From: Scolanthus callimorphus
Taxonomy: Eukaryota > Cnidaria > Anthozoa > Actiniaria > Edwardsiidae
NCBI GenBank assembly: GCA_033964015.1
Contig: CM066913.1
Coordinates: 30,158,790 to 30,222,789 of the forward strand
DNA: 64,000 nucleotides
Reading direction: 5' to 3'
Position numbers and translations under genes: made by a program. Below the pieces are notes generated by a model, which did not search any database, was not told the DNA's origin, and saw only the letters and a list, made by a program, of their open reading frames with translations. Positions 20,001 through 29,487 of this stretch are shown piece by piece (the first letter of the stretch is position 1; each line of letters opens with the position of its first letter).

Positions 20001-21237
20001 TAAAAACGACGATCCCACGTATGAGCAGTGAACAAATAACAAAAGTGACGCTAGTTACCACACTAAAAATGTTCTCGGGTGATGAAATTAATCCATGTGG
20101 ATTATGAGTGCGAAAAACGTATGGTCGGTAAACCAAAATGTGTCATTCTATTTTCCTTGGAAAACGATTGCACCACATTCACGTGATGACATTTGAGCAG
20201 CTGATCGCTTTGACATTGGTTTCTGTTGATTTTGCATTTTTCTTGTTTCTTGCGCATGCGCACAACTTCTTTTAGTAACATTTTGCTGTTATTGTTACTA
20301 TTTGGGGCTAGGTGTATATATTTCCATATAAATGCCAATCTTTAGACAAAATTACTCTTCTCCTTTCTGATGTTCACCTTCTGTCAAGGTAACCAGCATT
20401 TTGTAACCTTGTTCTTTTCTATATTTTATCTTAACCTGGGGGTTCCAATATACACAAGTTTGCATGGGGGGTCAAAAACTAGTGCCGCCCATCCCGGGGT
20501 ACATATATTGTTTGGAATTACTCAATGCACATAAGTTGTTGAGTAAATAGTTTCAACTGGATACCCATCAGCAGTCTACAGAAATTATGTAACCACCAAG
20601 ATCTCTGAAGTGGGTGTAGGCTACTCATCATGGTCTGCTACTAGTTTTTTAAGCTCTTGGTGCTGTTCAAACTGCCAAACCCTAGCTACTGCCCATGCCC
20701 TATGTAGGACTTGATGAAATGTGGCATTCCCCCTGGTCCATTTAGGAATTCAGGATTTTTTGGTTCAATTAAAGCTTTGCCTGGCCTGCTGCTTGCTCCC
20801 TCCATATTGTGCTTGCTTTCAGTTTTCGGATCCCTATTTCAAGTTTCAATTCTTGCTTTTGTCTGGTTGAGCATAAGTAAGACAATCAATACAGGACATA
20901 CTGAGTCTAAACAAAACCATAGGCATTTAGCTGGGGTCCACCTGACAGTAAGTAGGAAATTTGAATTTAAGGCAATTCTAGATCTTTCTCCAGTAGAATA
21001 AAAGGGTGAATGCTGATCGAGACCATCATTAAGATTGCTAGGGCTGCAAAACTCTGACCCAGAGTCACCTGAAACTAAGAAACCAAACTAGCCAACAATG
21101 GAACCTAACCTAAAGTCTGGTAGGGAATACTTACAGTTGTAAAAAGTATATCTGTAATTTATTTTCCTGAAAAGCTTGCACTTTTCGATTTCTCATGCAA
21201 ACACATGTCTGGCTCAAACTTACTTGCTTTCGATGTG

Positions 21238-21243
21238 TCAGTA
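21238..21243. repeat. Left target site duplication of the Polinton (TCAGTA)
   Basis: TCAGTA at 21238-21243 is repeated at 36523-36528. The uninterrupted units read GATGTGTCAGTAGCTAAAACC, which is the two flanks joined with one TCAGTA. The outermost T of the right copy may instead belong to the element, giving 5 bp. Confidence 0.85.
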
Positions 21244-21579
21244 AGTAGTATATATTTGGCGCCGCTGGCACATGAGGTTTAAAAAAAACTACTTTAAAAA
21301 ACCTCAAAAAAAGTCTCCCTAGCATACACTGCCTGAAATACCCTCTCTTTCGAGAAATTTTAAAAAAATTGAAAACAGTTTAAAGAGATAGATTTTATAA
21401 TAAAAATGAAGAAACAAACACTGAAACAGCTTAGAGCCCTCGCCAAAGAGCGACACATTAAAGGCTATTCTCGAATGGTAAAAGCCGAACTCGCCGAAGC
21501 TTTGGGTATTATACCAGTGCAAAGACCCATTCCAACACCGAGAACTAATATACCAGTGCAAAGACCCATTCCAACACCG
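21244..21579 (+). repeat. Left terminal inverted repeat of the Polinton
   Basis: The outer 162 bases (21244-21405) are the exact reverse complement of 36362-36523. The match continues into coding sequence: start codon, SAP-like segment and IPVQRPIPTPR repeats, ending at about 21579. The left arm has one SAP-like copy and two 39-bp repeats; the right arm has two and five. Confidence 0.9.
21379..21389 (+). promoter_or_regulatory. TIR promoter motif TTTAAAGAGAT
   Basis: TTTAAAGAGAT lies 16 nt before the methyltransferase ATG and is followed by TTTTATAATAAAA. The identical sequence in the right repeat lies before the polymerase ATG. Confidence 0.5.
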
Positions 21580-22930
21580 ATTTACGAACAGTGTAAAGAA
21601 AAACTACGTGTTGGTACAGACTGTAGCGGCATTGAAGCACCTATACAAGCGCTGCGTCAACTAGGAATTCCATTTAAGCATGTCTTCTCATCAGAGATTG
21701 ATAAGTACTGTATACAATCAATTAAAGCTAATTATAACCCTAAAATTTTTTTTGGCAACCCAAACGGACCATATTCAGAAGGAGATATAACTAAGCGTGA
21801 TATCTCCTCAGTACCGGATATTGACTTATATGTTTGTGGTTTCCCATGCCAACCTTTTTCTAATGCCGGTTATCGGGAAGGTTTGATCACAAATCGGGTA
21901 ACGTATTCTGGGGGTGTTTAAAAGTTATTCGAGAAAAGCAACCAAAGTATTTTATTTTGGAAAACGTACGTGGCCTACTCAATCATGATAAAGGTAATTC
22001 ATGGAAAATAATTTGGGGAGAGTTAATAAAGCTCAAAGGATACACTGTTCAATGGAAACTACTTAACACTAGAGACTATGGCATTCCACATAATCGACCA
22101 AGACTGTATATAGTTGGAACAAAAGAAACATTTAACTGGCCGAAACATAAAGCTTTGGAAAATGTTGTAGATTATGTGGATCATTCTGATAATTATCTTC
22201 ATCCAGCGACTGAACGACATCAAAAAATTCTAGATCGTCTAGCTGACGGTAAAGTTTTTATCGAATTTGCTTTTGGAGTTTCTGGAACCCGCACGTATGT
22301 CAATGCAGACAAATATGCTTCGTGTATTACGACAAGAGAAAGTATGTGGTGTGTGCCGAAACACCGTTATGCAAATACCACAGAATTACGTCGCTTACAG
22401 GGATTTTCTGATGACTTTGTCCAAGTAGTTAGTAACACACAAATAAGAAACAAATTGGTAATACGATGAGTGTTAACGTAATTAAAGAGATAATTCTCGA
22501 GTTGATGCCACAAAATCCAGCTTCTAACACGCCCTCAAATATAACGGACGTAACTCTCAAGAATGATTACAAATGTCTACACGGTAAAATTAAACATATC
22601 TGTAGAGATTGTCATGGATCTCAAATGTGCTCTCACAAACACCGTAAATCATTTTGTAAGGAATGCAACGGCAGCAGAATTTGCGAACATAAACGAGTGA
22701 GATATATCTGCAAAGACTGTAACGGGAAAGGAATATGTATTCATGGAAGACAGAAATTCTTTTGTAAGTTATGCGGTGGCTCTCAAATTTGTGAACACAA
22801 CAGACAAAAGTCTCAATGTAAACCGTGTCACGCAACACAACAACAGCACGCTGAAGAGCTCCACGGACTGAGTGTTGACAGAATGGCTAAGACTTGTATG
22901 AGCTTGTCTGAAGGTGAGCTAGAAATTTAA
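21406..22930 (+). CDS. Cytosine-5 DNA methyltransferase fused to SAP-like N-terminus and Cys/His repeat tail (frameshifted)
   Basis: The protein starts with a SAP/Rho-N-like helix pair (residues ~4-35, LKQLRALAKERHIKGYSRM) and two IPVQRPIPTP repeats, all inside the terminal repeat. The catalytic domain follows: motif I DCSGIEAP, motif IV GFPCQPFSNAG with the catalytic Cys, motif VI ENVRGLL, motif VIII RPRLYIVG, RRLQGF, and a motif X GNTM. These enzymes transfer methyl from S-adenosylmethionine to C5 of cytosine. After motif X the frame runs on into five 18-residue repeats C-x-H-x6-C-x2-C-x5 (22570-22840), probably zinc-binding. Two breaks, near 21895 and 22445, each equivalent to loss of one base, put the parts in three frames. 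The tail could be read as a separate gene from the ATG at 22466, but motif X precedes it in frame, which favours a fusion. Confidence 0.75.
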
Positions 22931-22972
22931 AAGCACACAAAAACAAACTTTGGTGGAAATTTCAATTGCGAT

Positions 22973-22997
22973 TTCATAACACGGTTCATGTTATGAA
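22973..22997. repeat. Palindromic site, left (TTCATAAC-n9-GTTATGAA)
   Basis: 8-bp inverted arms around a 9-bp asymmetric centre ACGGTTCAT, between the convergent ends of the methyltransferase and the 109-aa gene. The copy at 23404-23428 is its reverse complement. Both are preceded by TTGCGA in the same direction. Confidence 0.8.
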
Positions 22998-23023
22998 ACA
23001 TCAAAGTTTAAGTCACAACCATT

Positions 23024-23353
23024 TTACACAGCAATCCACATAATCTCATAGTCCCAATAGTTCTGACTGGGATTTGTGGTTTTCGGTTTCAGGCTGAGTG
23101 GTTTAACAAAGGCGATTCTACCTTGCCAACTGTAATCTTTGAGTTCGATACAAAGACGAGCAGGAAGCCATGTTTTAAATTCATTTCCCTCTTTGTCTTT
23201 CAAGTCAGCAACTAATTGCTCTCCAAATTTCGTCTCAAGCTTGTCTGTGCTCTCGATGCGGTAAATAACACCCTCAGGCACATCTCTCCACTTTGTAATT
23301 GTCTGTCGTTGACTTTTACTTTCGTTGAATTGTTCTGCTGTTGGGAATTCCAT
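23024..23353 (-). CDS. Conserved Polinton-type small protein (109 aa), function unknown
   Basis: Intact 109-aa frame from ATG at 23353 (FPTAEQFNES, then WRDVPEGVIYRIEST, LVADLKDKEGNEFKTWLPARL, IAFVKPLSLKPKT). The alternating hydrophobic strands, Gly turns and basic C-terminus suggest a small beta-barrel, possibly an OB-fold single-strand DNA-binding protein, but no signature proves it. TTAAGGAGAT lies ~30 nt upstream. The gene is flanked by the two mirrored palindromic sites. I recall similar small proteins in cnidarian Polintons but cannot name a family. Confidence 0.6.
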   Translation of the reverse strand: MEFPTAEQFNESKSQRQTITKWRDVPEGVIYRIESTDKLETKFGEQLVADLKDKEGNEFKTWLPARLCIELKDYSWQGRIAFVKPLSLKPKTTNPSQNYWDYEIMWIAV

Positions 23354-23403
23354 TGTTTTATTATTGAATACGTATCTCCTTAAGTCATTTTTTGTGTTGC
23401 GAT

Positions 23404-23428
23404 TTCATAACATGAACCGTGTTATGAA
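23404..23428. repeat. Palindromic site, right (mirror copy)
   Basis: TTCATAAC-ATGAACCGT-GTTATGAA, the exact reverse complement of the site at 22973-22997, 51 bp upstream of the start of the 109-aa gene. Confidence 0.8.
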
Positions 23429-23429
23429 T

Positions 23430-23693
23430 AAGTTTCCCTTCCTCTGATCCCATATTGTTCATAATCGCTTCTGACCCTATTTCGCAAGCGATCAGCTTTT
23501 ATAACCCTATGACGTCAACATTCCACACTTCCCTAGCAATTTCGAGCGCTAGAGGTAAACACGAAATCTATTTTCAAGCTCGCTGGTTGTTAGGGAGCTC
23601 TGGTATGCAATCTATTGTTCTCCACGTGATTTTGATTGTATGTAAATTAGTGGCCACGTGAAATATCCAGTTGCATAAGACTTACCCTCGTGA
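23430..23693. promoter_or_regulatory. Non-coding island with TGACGTCA and two CACGTG boxes
   Basis: A 264-bp gap, less AT-rich than the rest of the element, with TGACGTCA at 23510-23517 and CACGTG at 23623-23628 and 23655-23660. No gene visible. It is the longest non-coding stretch inside the Polinton. Confidence 0.45.
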
Positions 23694-25285
23694 CTACTTA
23701 AATAGAAACCACGCTAATCCACCCGCGACAGCTGTCAACAATATTAGATTAGTTTCATGCTGCGGGGTCACGGGTTTTTCAATAATAGGCTTTGTCACGT
23801 CTGGTTTTGATTTTTCAATAGGTCTGTGTATATTAGGTTTCGTCTCAGTAGACGCGTGCGGTAACTTTACCTTTGAAGAGCCCAAGTTATGTTTAATTCC
23901 AACATGTTTTGATTCTTCATTTAGCGAGTCATTCACTCCAAAACTCATATCACTTGTAGCTTTCAACAACTTGTTATTATAACCTGTCACGCTCTCAGTG
24001 TTGATTATCAAATTTGATGGTATTAACCATAAGCCGGGGGAAATAGCCATGTCAAGACGTAACTTCGCCTCTTGGACAGCGAGCTGATAGCGTTGCACGC
24101 TTTTGGATATATTTTCTTCAATGACGGCACTTTCAAATAAGGTCAAAAACTCCTGCTGTGCTTCAACAGCGGAACCGCTATTTCCGATTATGCTTGATCT
24201 AACATTAACTTGTGCACCTAATACACTGTAAACAAACGCTTCAAGCGACCTATTCAACCGGCCTAGACCCGCTCTAGTCAAACCATAGCCATTCACAGGG
24301 ACGAACCAATTGTACTGCCTTCCACCGTGATCATCATTACGAATGAACGATACTAATTTACCGTTATTGTAAGTTCCACCCTCATCAGAGAAAAGATTCA
24401 ATTTATCAGGCCATTTATCAGCTTCTTTGTCATAACCTCTTATAACATGAACATTTTGGAATCCTCCACCTTTACCATGAAATCCAGAACCATAATCTAA
24501 GAATAAATCACCAAGTCCAAAATTTCTCCCTCCTTTCCATCTAAAATCAGGGTTTGTTAGGCCAACTCATTACACAACCTCTGGTACACCACCTTGTTGT
24601 ACGGATTGTCTGTTTGATTAAAAACGCGGTCGTCTGGTAGAGGAACACCTAACTCGTATAATATCCTCCTCACTGTGAAATAGGCATGAAATTTAAAAAA
24701 ACTGCACACAACAGGCGGATAGCCCTCAGCCTCATGTAGGCTAACCCCACAACCAGATGTTGCACACCAGATTGCAAAGTTGAGTTGTTGCGGCCAATAA
24801 CTAAAATTAGGACCATTTAACCACCGTCTCGCTTGTTTAGCAGACTTGAAAGTTATGGCAGTCTCTTTGAATATATTTCTCATCATCACAGAGAATTTTT
24901 GCTTAGGCGATACATAAATATCCAGATCTGTTAACAAGGACGTGATATTGAACTTGTTATCTGAAGCGGCGGAATCAAAGTCTATCGCTGGAATAGGATA
25001 TTTTTTAGTTGTTAATTTCAAACTGTCTGGGAATGATAATTGTGGAGCCGCTATACCCAAATCATTGAATAAATCTTTACGGTCACCCACCGGAATATCT
25101 GTAAACTTTGTGACGGCAGCAGCGTTTGGATCTTTTGCCCATATACCATACCAGAAATGGTTTTTATTGTACCACCCGATATATCTCGGGTCAAATAAGC
25201 CCTCCGCATACCAGTCTTTATCTTCATGAAATTTTGATAAATCCGCATTTGGATATACCTTTTTAAATTCATCGAGTAACGACAT
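23694..25285 (-). CDS. Polinton virion-type protein with C-terminal membrane anchor (frameshifted)
   Basis: Starts at the ATG at 25285 (MSLLDEFKKVYPNADLSKF); an upstream frame start is non-ATG. The first part ends at a stop at 24557, and the remainder continues in another frame from about 24556 (NPDFRWKGGRNFGLGDLFLDYG) to 23694 with no start codon of its own, so I read one ~530-aa protein with one frameshift. The N-terminal half has many Trp/Tyr and repeated WCATSGCG-like elements; the C-terminus is a single hydrophobic segment (LILLTAVAGGLAWFLF). The pattern matches a conserved large structural gene of Polintons, function unproven. A class-B motif (TTAAAAACAT) is at 25308-25317. Confidence 0.6.
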
Positions 25286-25307
25286 CTTATTTTGTAAGTA
25301 GAATAAG

Positions 25308-25317
25308 ATGTTTTTAA
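25308..25317 (-). promoter_or_regulatory. Class-B upstream motif TTAAAAACAT
   Basis: Located 22 nt before the ATG at 25285, followed by an AT-rich leader. The same motif precedes the gene starting at 29452 (29477-29486). Confidence 0.45.
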
Positions 25318-25385
25318 TCACCGTCGATCCTTGAAGCAACCAATCTCATAAATCCACCCTACCGGTGTCCTCTCAAATGATAGTT

Positions 25386-25958
25386 TTACCGTGCGGGAGC
25401 GGTGAGTTCCTTTAAAAGTTCCGCACGAACCTCCCTTCGTATCTGAGTCAAATCTTCTTTTTTTCCCTCCTCCAGCCGAGACTTTTGACGAATATCAAGC
25501 TTTAGTTTTTCAAACTTTTCCATTTCTGCTAGGATTAGAGAGAATTCCTGATCAGAAATTGTGTTGTCCCGAAGAGCCTTTGAGACGAGATCCTGTATGG
25601 TGTTCACCTTTGCTCTTGCTAATTGTGATGTTTTTTCATGCTTAGATATCTTTCGTGATAATTTGACTCCAACAGTGGTAGAAACAATACCGAACAGAGC
25701 ACCAACTCCGCCAATAGGAGCACCTACCGCGGCTCCAAAGCCGGTCAAACTGAGGGCTAATCCACTACCGGATAATATGACAGAGATTCCACCTGTTGAC
25801 CATACGATCAGTTTCCTCAATCTTGCGTATTTCTTACGTACACGCTCATAATGCGTAACCTCTCTTTCAAGACCTTGTAGAACCTCACACGACTTTTGAA
25901 GTCTGAAATTTTCCCCATTTTGAGGCACTTGTGGATAAATACTATTGTAATCTTCCAT
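25386..25958 (-). CDS. Polinton membrane-hairpin protein (190 aa)
   Basis: Intact 190-aa frame. A helical N-terminus (LQGLEREVTHYERVRKKYAR) is followed by a long Gly-rich hydrophobic hairpin (residues ~52-95: LIVWSTGGISVILSGSG, GFGAAVGAPIGGVGALFG), then a charged coiled-coil C-terminus (EEGKKEDLTQIRREVRAELL). Likely a virion or membrane-associated protein; similar uncharacterised proteins are common in cnidarian genomes. TTTAAAGAT lies ~25 nt upstream of the ATG. Confidence 0.6.
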   Translation of the reverse strand: MEDYNSIYPQVPQNGENFRLQKSCEVLQGLEREVTHYERVRKKYARLRKLIVWSTGGISVILSGSGLALSLTGFGAAVGAPIGGVGALFGIVSTTVGVKLSRKISKHEKTSQLARAKVNTIQDLVSKALRDNTISDQEFSLILAEMEKFEKLKLDIRQKSRLEEGKKEDLTQIRREVRAELLKELTAPAR

Positions 25959-25968
25959 AATTTTTATT

Positions 25969-26631
25969 CTAGTATGAAATCTTTAAATGAATTCGAATAG
26001 GTTCGTTATTAAAGTTGGGCTTTCTTCCCTTTTCATCTAAAAGCAACAAAGTAAAGTAGTTGACTGGATTATTGTTTTGCTGGACTTTTATACAAGGATG
26101 ACTTTGAGATGGCACAACAGCCAACAAATGTGAGGGGGTAACTTCTACATTTTCATCACCAGGAATCCTGTTAGAATATGAAGACTTTGACTCTATGAGA
26201 TCACAAAACAAACTCAAAGGCTTGTCAGGTATCCATGTTATTGGATAATATCGATTGGGTAATATCTTTTCAGGTACACCGAGCTTTTTTGAGAGTTTTT
26301 CAGAAAGCCTAAGATTAATGATCTTATTGGAATATAGATAATATCCTTTTTGTGCCATTAGAATTGTAAGCTTGGAGCTTTCTTCATCTCTGAGGAAGAT
26401 TTGTTGAAGTGTTTTCAATGTGTAATTCCCCGGTGGAATAGTAAAAAATATCTTTTCTTCCACATTTTCTTGAGATGAATACTTATAAACTTTTTGCGGG
26501 TCCTTGAACTTTATCCACGGTTTAGGAATGTGACAATCTAAAAGTTGTATCTCTTTTATTCGCTCCAATGGCGGCTCCAGATAAACTCTTGTTTCCGGAG
26601 TTAGCATCGTGATAGATAGAAACGTTGACAT
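25969..26631 (-). CDS. Minor capsid (penton-like, single jelly-roll) protein
   Basis: Intact 220-aa frame of mostly beta-strand composition. It starts STFLSITMLTPETRVYLEP, has IFFTIPPGNYTLKTLQQIF in the middle and ends EPIRIHLKISY, features I associate with the single jelly-roll minor capsid protein of Polintons, which forms the pentameric vertices of the predicted virion. It is the smaller partner of the major capsid gene at 30.1-31.4 kb. No TTTAAAGAT motif is seen upstream; its start lies 22 bp from the stop of the preceding gene, so it may be read from that gene's transcript. Confidence 0.7.
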   Translation of the reverse strand: MSTFLSITMLTPETRVYLEPPLERIKEIQLLDCHIPKPWIKFKDPQKVYKYSSQENVEEKIFFTIPPGNYTLKTLQQIFLRDEESSKLTILMAQKGYYLYSNKIINLRLSEKLSKKLGVPEKILPNRYYPITWIPDKPLSLFCDLIESKSSYSNRIPGDENVEVTPSHLLAVVPSQSHPCIKVQQNNNPVNYFTLLLLDEKGRKPNFNNEPIRIHLKISY

Positions 26632-26652
26632 GTTTTTACTTAGCCTTTTTAC

Positions 26653-27671
26653 TTAGCGTCTCTTCTTTTTAAATTGTTCAACAAGGTAGAGAACCACGGC
26701 CACTATCAGCAGCCAAGCATTTTTGCCTAAAAATCCAATAACCTCCCCCGCTGTTTTGAAGATAAAACTAGCAATAGCACCTACCATTCCAGGTAATAAC
26801 TCACCAATCTTTTTACCAATCGCTTTTAAACCGTTACCAACCCCCTTTGCGACGGTGCTAAGTCCTTTCTGAAGATTAGATACAATAACACCGATAACAA
26901 CACCTACCGCTGTTATGACAGCAAAGGCAGTGAAACCATATTCTTAAAAATAGCTTTAACTCTATCTCGCAAGGACATTCGCTCTTCTATCACTTCATTC
27001 TCCCGTTCGAGTTGGTCAATCTGGCTTTGTGTTTCATCAATCTGTCGATCTATATTTGGTCTCTGATTTTCATTGGCTGTTTCATGCTGAACTTCCAAGC
27101 CTCTCAATTCCTCTTGTTTTTTTGAAACAGCTTCTTCATTAGCCGTTACAATTTCTTCCGCAACAGGACCGAGAGCCTTTTTTACCGTGGGTGGTAATTC
27201 AGGATTAATTTCATCATTACCATCGAACAAGAGATGATCCTTACTACCAAGTCTCTTGAGTTTGACAACCACCCGATCATATTCATCAATGTCAGCTGTA
27301 AATTTAGTAGTGTCGACTTTAGGAAATTTAGCGAGAATTCTTTTCCAAGCCTCGTCACGTCCTACCTCTTTTCCTCTGAGAACCCTTTCAGCATCATTAT
27401 CATGATGAGTTGAAGTTGATGTTGAAGGTTCCATATCATGTAATTCCAAGTATTCGGGGACCAGCCTACTTGGGTTTTTGTATTTCCATAAATCATGCAA
27501 CCTCTCTTTCACATAGCTTGCACCTCTACCAAATCTTTTTGAAATCCTTTCATGCCATGATTCTCTCCCCTCACTATTTTTTGGAAGAAGAGATTGATAT
27601 TCTTCGTCAACAGTAGTATTCAAATCTTCTTTACCTTCTTCTGTTGTGGGATCAAAATCTACACCCTCCAT
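26653..27671 (-). CDS. Coiled-coil protein with hydrophobic C-terminus (frameshifted)
   Basis: ATG at 27671. The N-terminal part contains a basic amphipathic segment (ERISKRFGRGASYVKERLHDL) and a charged coiled coil (residues ~190-235, QIDETQSQIDQLERENEVIE). The long frame stops at 26913, but the next frame continues from about 26935 to the stop at 26653 with a hydrophobic, Gly/Val-rich tail and a second membrane segment ending VEQFKKKRR. I read one ~340-aa protein with a frameshift near 26940. The design suggests a virion membrane or core protein; the function is unknown. TTTAAAAGAT is at 27695-27704. Confidence 0.6.
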
Positions 27672-27713
27672 TCTTTATTTTTTTATAATAAAGAATCTTT
27701 TAAATTGGTACAT

Positions 27714-28124
27714 CTAAAAGAATTTACTAGCCATATAACCCATTGCCAACATACCACCACCTACATATGCCATCTCCCCCATCTTTTGGTTGCTACTAGG
27801 TCTATAATAATCAGAGAATTTTGGTTCATCTAGTTGGTAATCTCGATGTGTTTGACTATACAATTTCAAAGCTTCATCGGTGTTCGATAAATTTTGTGAA
27901 GCCCGGTTTTCAGCATCCTGCTGTTGCGAGTACCAATCAATGAGTTTCTGCCTCTTTTCTTGATAAGCTGCATAATCTTTTTGATATTTTTCTATAGCCT
28001 TGTCGTGTCTTACTCTCTCAGCATCTGTATTACCTCCAGAAAGATATTTTGCGAGATACGAGCCACCGACGAACGTTGTCGCATTCAATACGGCTCCACC
28101 AATCATCATTGCTATTGTTGCCAT
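27714..28124 (-). CDS. Small Polinton protein with two hydrophobic ends (136 aa)
   Basis: Intact 136-aa frame: an N-terminal hydrophobic segment (MIGGAVLNATTFVGGSYLA), a charged helical middle (ERVRHDKAIEKYQKDYAAY) rich in Gln/Tyr, and a C-terminal hydrophobic segment (YVGGGMLAMGYMASKFF). I recall such proteins as recurrent in Polintons, with unknown role. It is preceded by TTTAAAGAT. Confidence 0.55.
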   Translation of the reverse strand: MATIAMMIGGAVLNATTFVGGSYLAKYLSGGNTDAERVRHDKAIEKYQKDYAAYQEKRQKLIDWYSQQQDAENRASQNLSNTDEALKLYSQTHRDYQLDEPKFSDYYRPSSNQKMGEMAYVGGGMLAMGYMASKFF

Positions 28125-28147
28125 TTATTAATCAATATATAAAATCT

Positions 28148-28372
28148 TTAAAGCGGTTTTGGTAAAATCTTTTGTGTTTCCAGATAATCTTTCAAATACA
28201 TACTACCGGACAGGACAGCGACCCATTTTGCGTAGTTTGTAACACTAGATGAAGGGTCGCTTATAAATGATTCTTTCATAGCTTTTTTAGCGACGTACCC
28301 AACTCCAGCGGCCAATCCGATAATGACGGCTGAATCGGTAACCGTTTTCACAAGTTTGTTTTCAGTTGACAT
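28148..28372 (-). CDS. Small membrane protein (74 aa)
   Basis: Start chosen at the ATG at 28372 (MSTENKLVKTVTD); an upstream frame start is non-ATG. Two hydrophobic segments (AVIIGLAAGVGYVA; WVAVLSGSMYLKDYL) indicate a small membrane protein. TTTAAAGAT is at 28396-28404, 24 nt before the ATG. Function unknown. Confidence 0.5.
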   Translation of the reverse strand: MSTENKLVKTVTDSAVIIGLAAGVGYVAKKAMKESFISDPSSSVTNYAKWVAVLSGSMYLKDYLETQKILPKPL

Positions 28373-28408
28373 GATTTTATTTATACGCAAATAAAATCTT
28401 TAAATTAC

Positions 28409-28873
28409 TTACAACATGCCAATTCTCGGTTCGAGAGGCAAGCCCCTCGAGCTCCCCGTTGGGACAGGAATTTTTGGGACAGGAATTTTCGAAGGTTGAT
28501 GTTCTTTAAAAGATTCTTTAAAAGATTCTGGAACATTTGTGGGAACTTTTGATAAATCAACTACTCTGTTTTTGTAGTACCGCATAAACATATCAAATGC
28601 CGTAAACCCTATGCCAACTATAGACAGTACAGTTGTAAAAGATAGCTCTGGAATCCAAGCTTGTGATCCAGATTCTTCCGCCGAAGCTCCTTCTGGATTC
28701 GGATTCGTCTCCGCTTCACGTTTCATTTCCCTAGCAAGTGCTTCTTTCGCCTTCTTATTATATTCTGCGAGTTTCCTACCAGCGGCAACCTTTTTAGGGT
28801 CTTTCTCTTTAGTGGCACTCTTCTTTTGAGGAAGAGGATCCTTTGTAATTTGTTCAACAACTTCTTCAGACAT
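28409..28873 (-). CDS. Basic protein with one membrane segment (154 aa)
   Basis: Intact 154-aa frame: a Lys/Glu-rich N-terminus (residues ~15-55), a Trp-containing hydrophobic segment (residues ~73-95, FTTVLSIVGIGFTAFDMF), and a Pro-rich tail (KIPVPKIPVPTGSS). TTTAAAGAT lies upstream. The Lys-rich part could bind nucleic acid. Function unknown. Confidence 0.5.
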   Translation of the reverse strand: MSEEVVEQITKDPLPQKKSATKEKDPKKVAAGRKLAEYNKKAKEALAREMKREAETNPNPEGASAEESGSQAWIPELSFTTVLSIVGIGFTAFDMFMRYYKNRVVDLSKVPTNVPESFKESFKEHQPSKIPVPKIPVPTGSSRGLPLEPRIGML

Positions 28874-28930
28874 GATTCTTTATTTTCAATAATAAAGTAT
28901 CTTTAAATCATATCATGCTTAGTAGTTTGC

Positions 28931-29452
28931 TCAGGTGTGCTCAAGAGTCTGCTCAGTTGCCTGCTCAGTTGTGCTAGGAAGTTCTTGAATTTTGTTGGAA
29001 GTCTCCTGTGAAGGTGTTAGTTTAACATGCTTAGCAACCTGAAAGAGACCGCTAGCAAGTGATACCAATCTTCCACCCTTCAATACCAAGAGACCTGCAA
29101 AGTTTGAAAGTTCACGTTTTACCAACTCATCGTTCTGCAAGTCTTTGCAAAGCGCTTCAGCGTCATCTACAGGAACCACGTAGGAGATGATGTGAGACAC
29201 TGCTTGAAGTGCAGATTCTACTAATCCACCTGTTACCTTCTTACCTAAGACTGTCTGGTAACGATTATAATATTTTTCAACGTCTTTTGATGAGAGTTTC
29301 TTGATATCACCAAGATTCATCTCAACACCTAGAAATTCCTTTGTAGTCCCAAGAGACGCGAGAATAGCCAGTGATTCTCGTTTGTCTTCAATATCATTTT
29401 CTTTTGGTTCAGCGACCTCTTTTTCTTCGATATAATCTTCAATGCTTGCCAT
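28931..29452 (-). CDS. Conserved Polinton-type protein (173 aa), function unknown
   Basis: Intact frame with an acidic N-terminus (SIEDYIEEKEVAEPKEND), a helical middle including DIKKLSSKDVEKYYNRYQ and GLVESALQAVSHIISYVVP, and a Thr/Glu-rich C-terminal tail. It lies between the ATPase and the basic membrane protein on the same strand. A class-B motif is at 29477-29486. No enzymatic motif seen. Confidence 0.5.
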   Translation of the reverse strand: MASIEDYIEEKEVAEPKENDIEDKRESLAILASLGTTKEFLGVEMNLGDIKKLSSKDVEKYYNRYQTVLGKKVTGGLVESALQAVSHIISYVVPVDDAEALCKDLQNDELVKRELSNFAGLLVLKGGRLVSLASGLFQVAKHVKLTPSQETSNKIQELPSTTEQATEQTLEHT

Positions 29453-29487
29453 ATCTTATTTTATAATAAAACATAGATGTTTTTAAA

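Noticed and set aside
22590..22838. Minus-strand 82-aa frame
   Set aside because: Antisense of the Cys/His repeats.
23694..24401. Separate gene starting at 24401
   Set aside because: The start codon there would be TTG, and the frame is open further upstream to the stop of the preceding gene with protein-like sequence, so it is better read as the second half of that gene.
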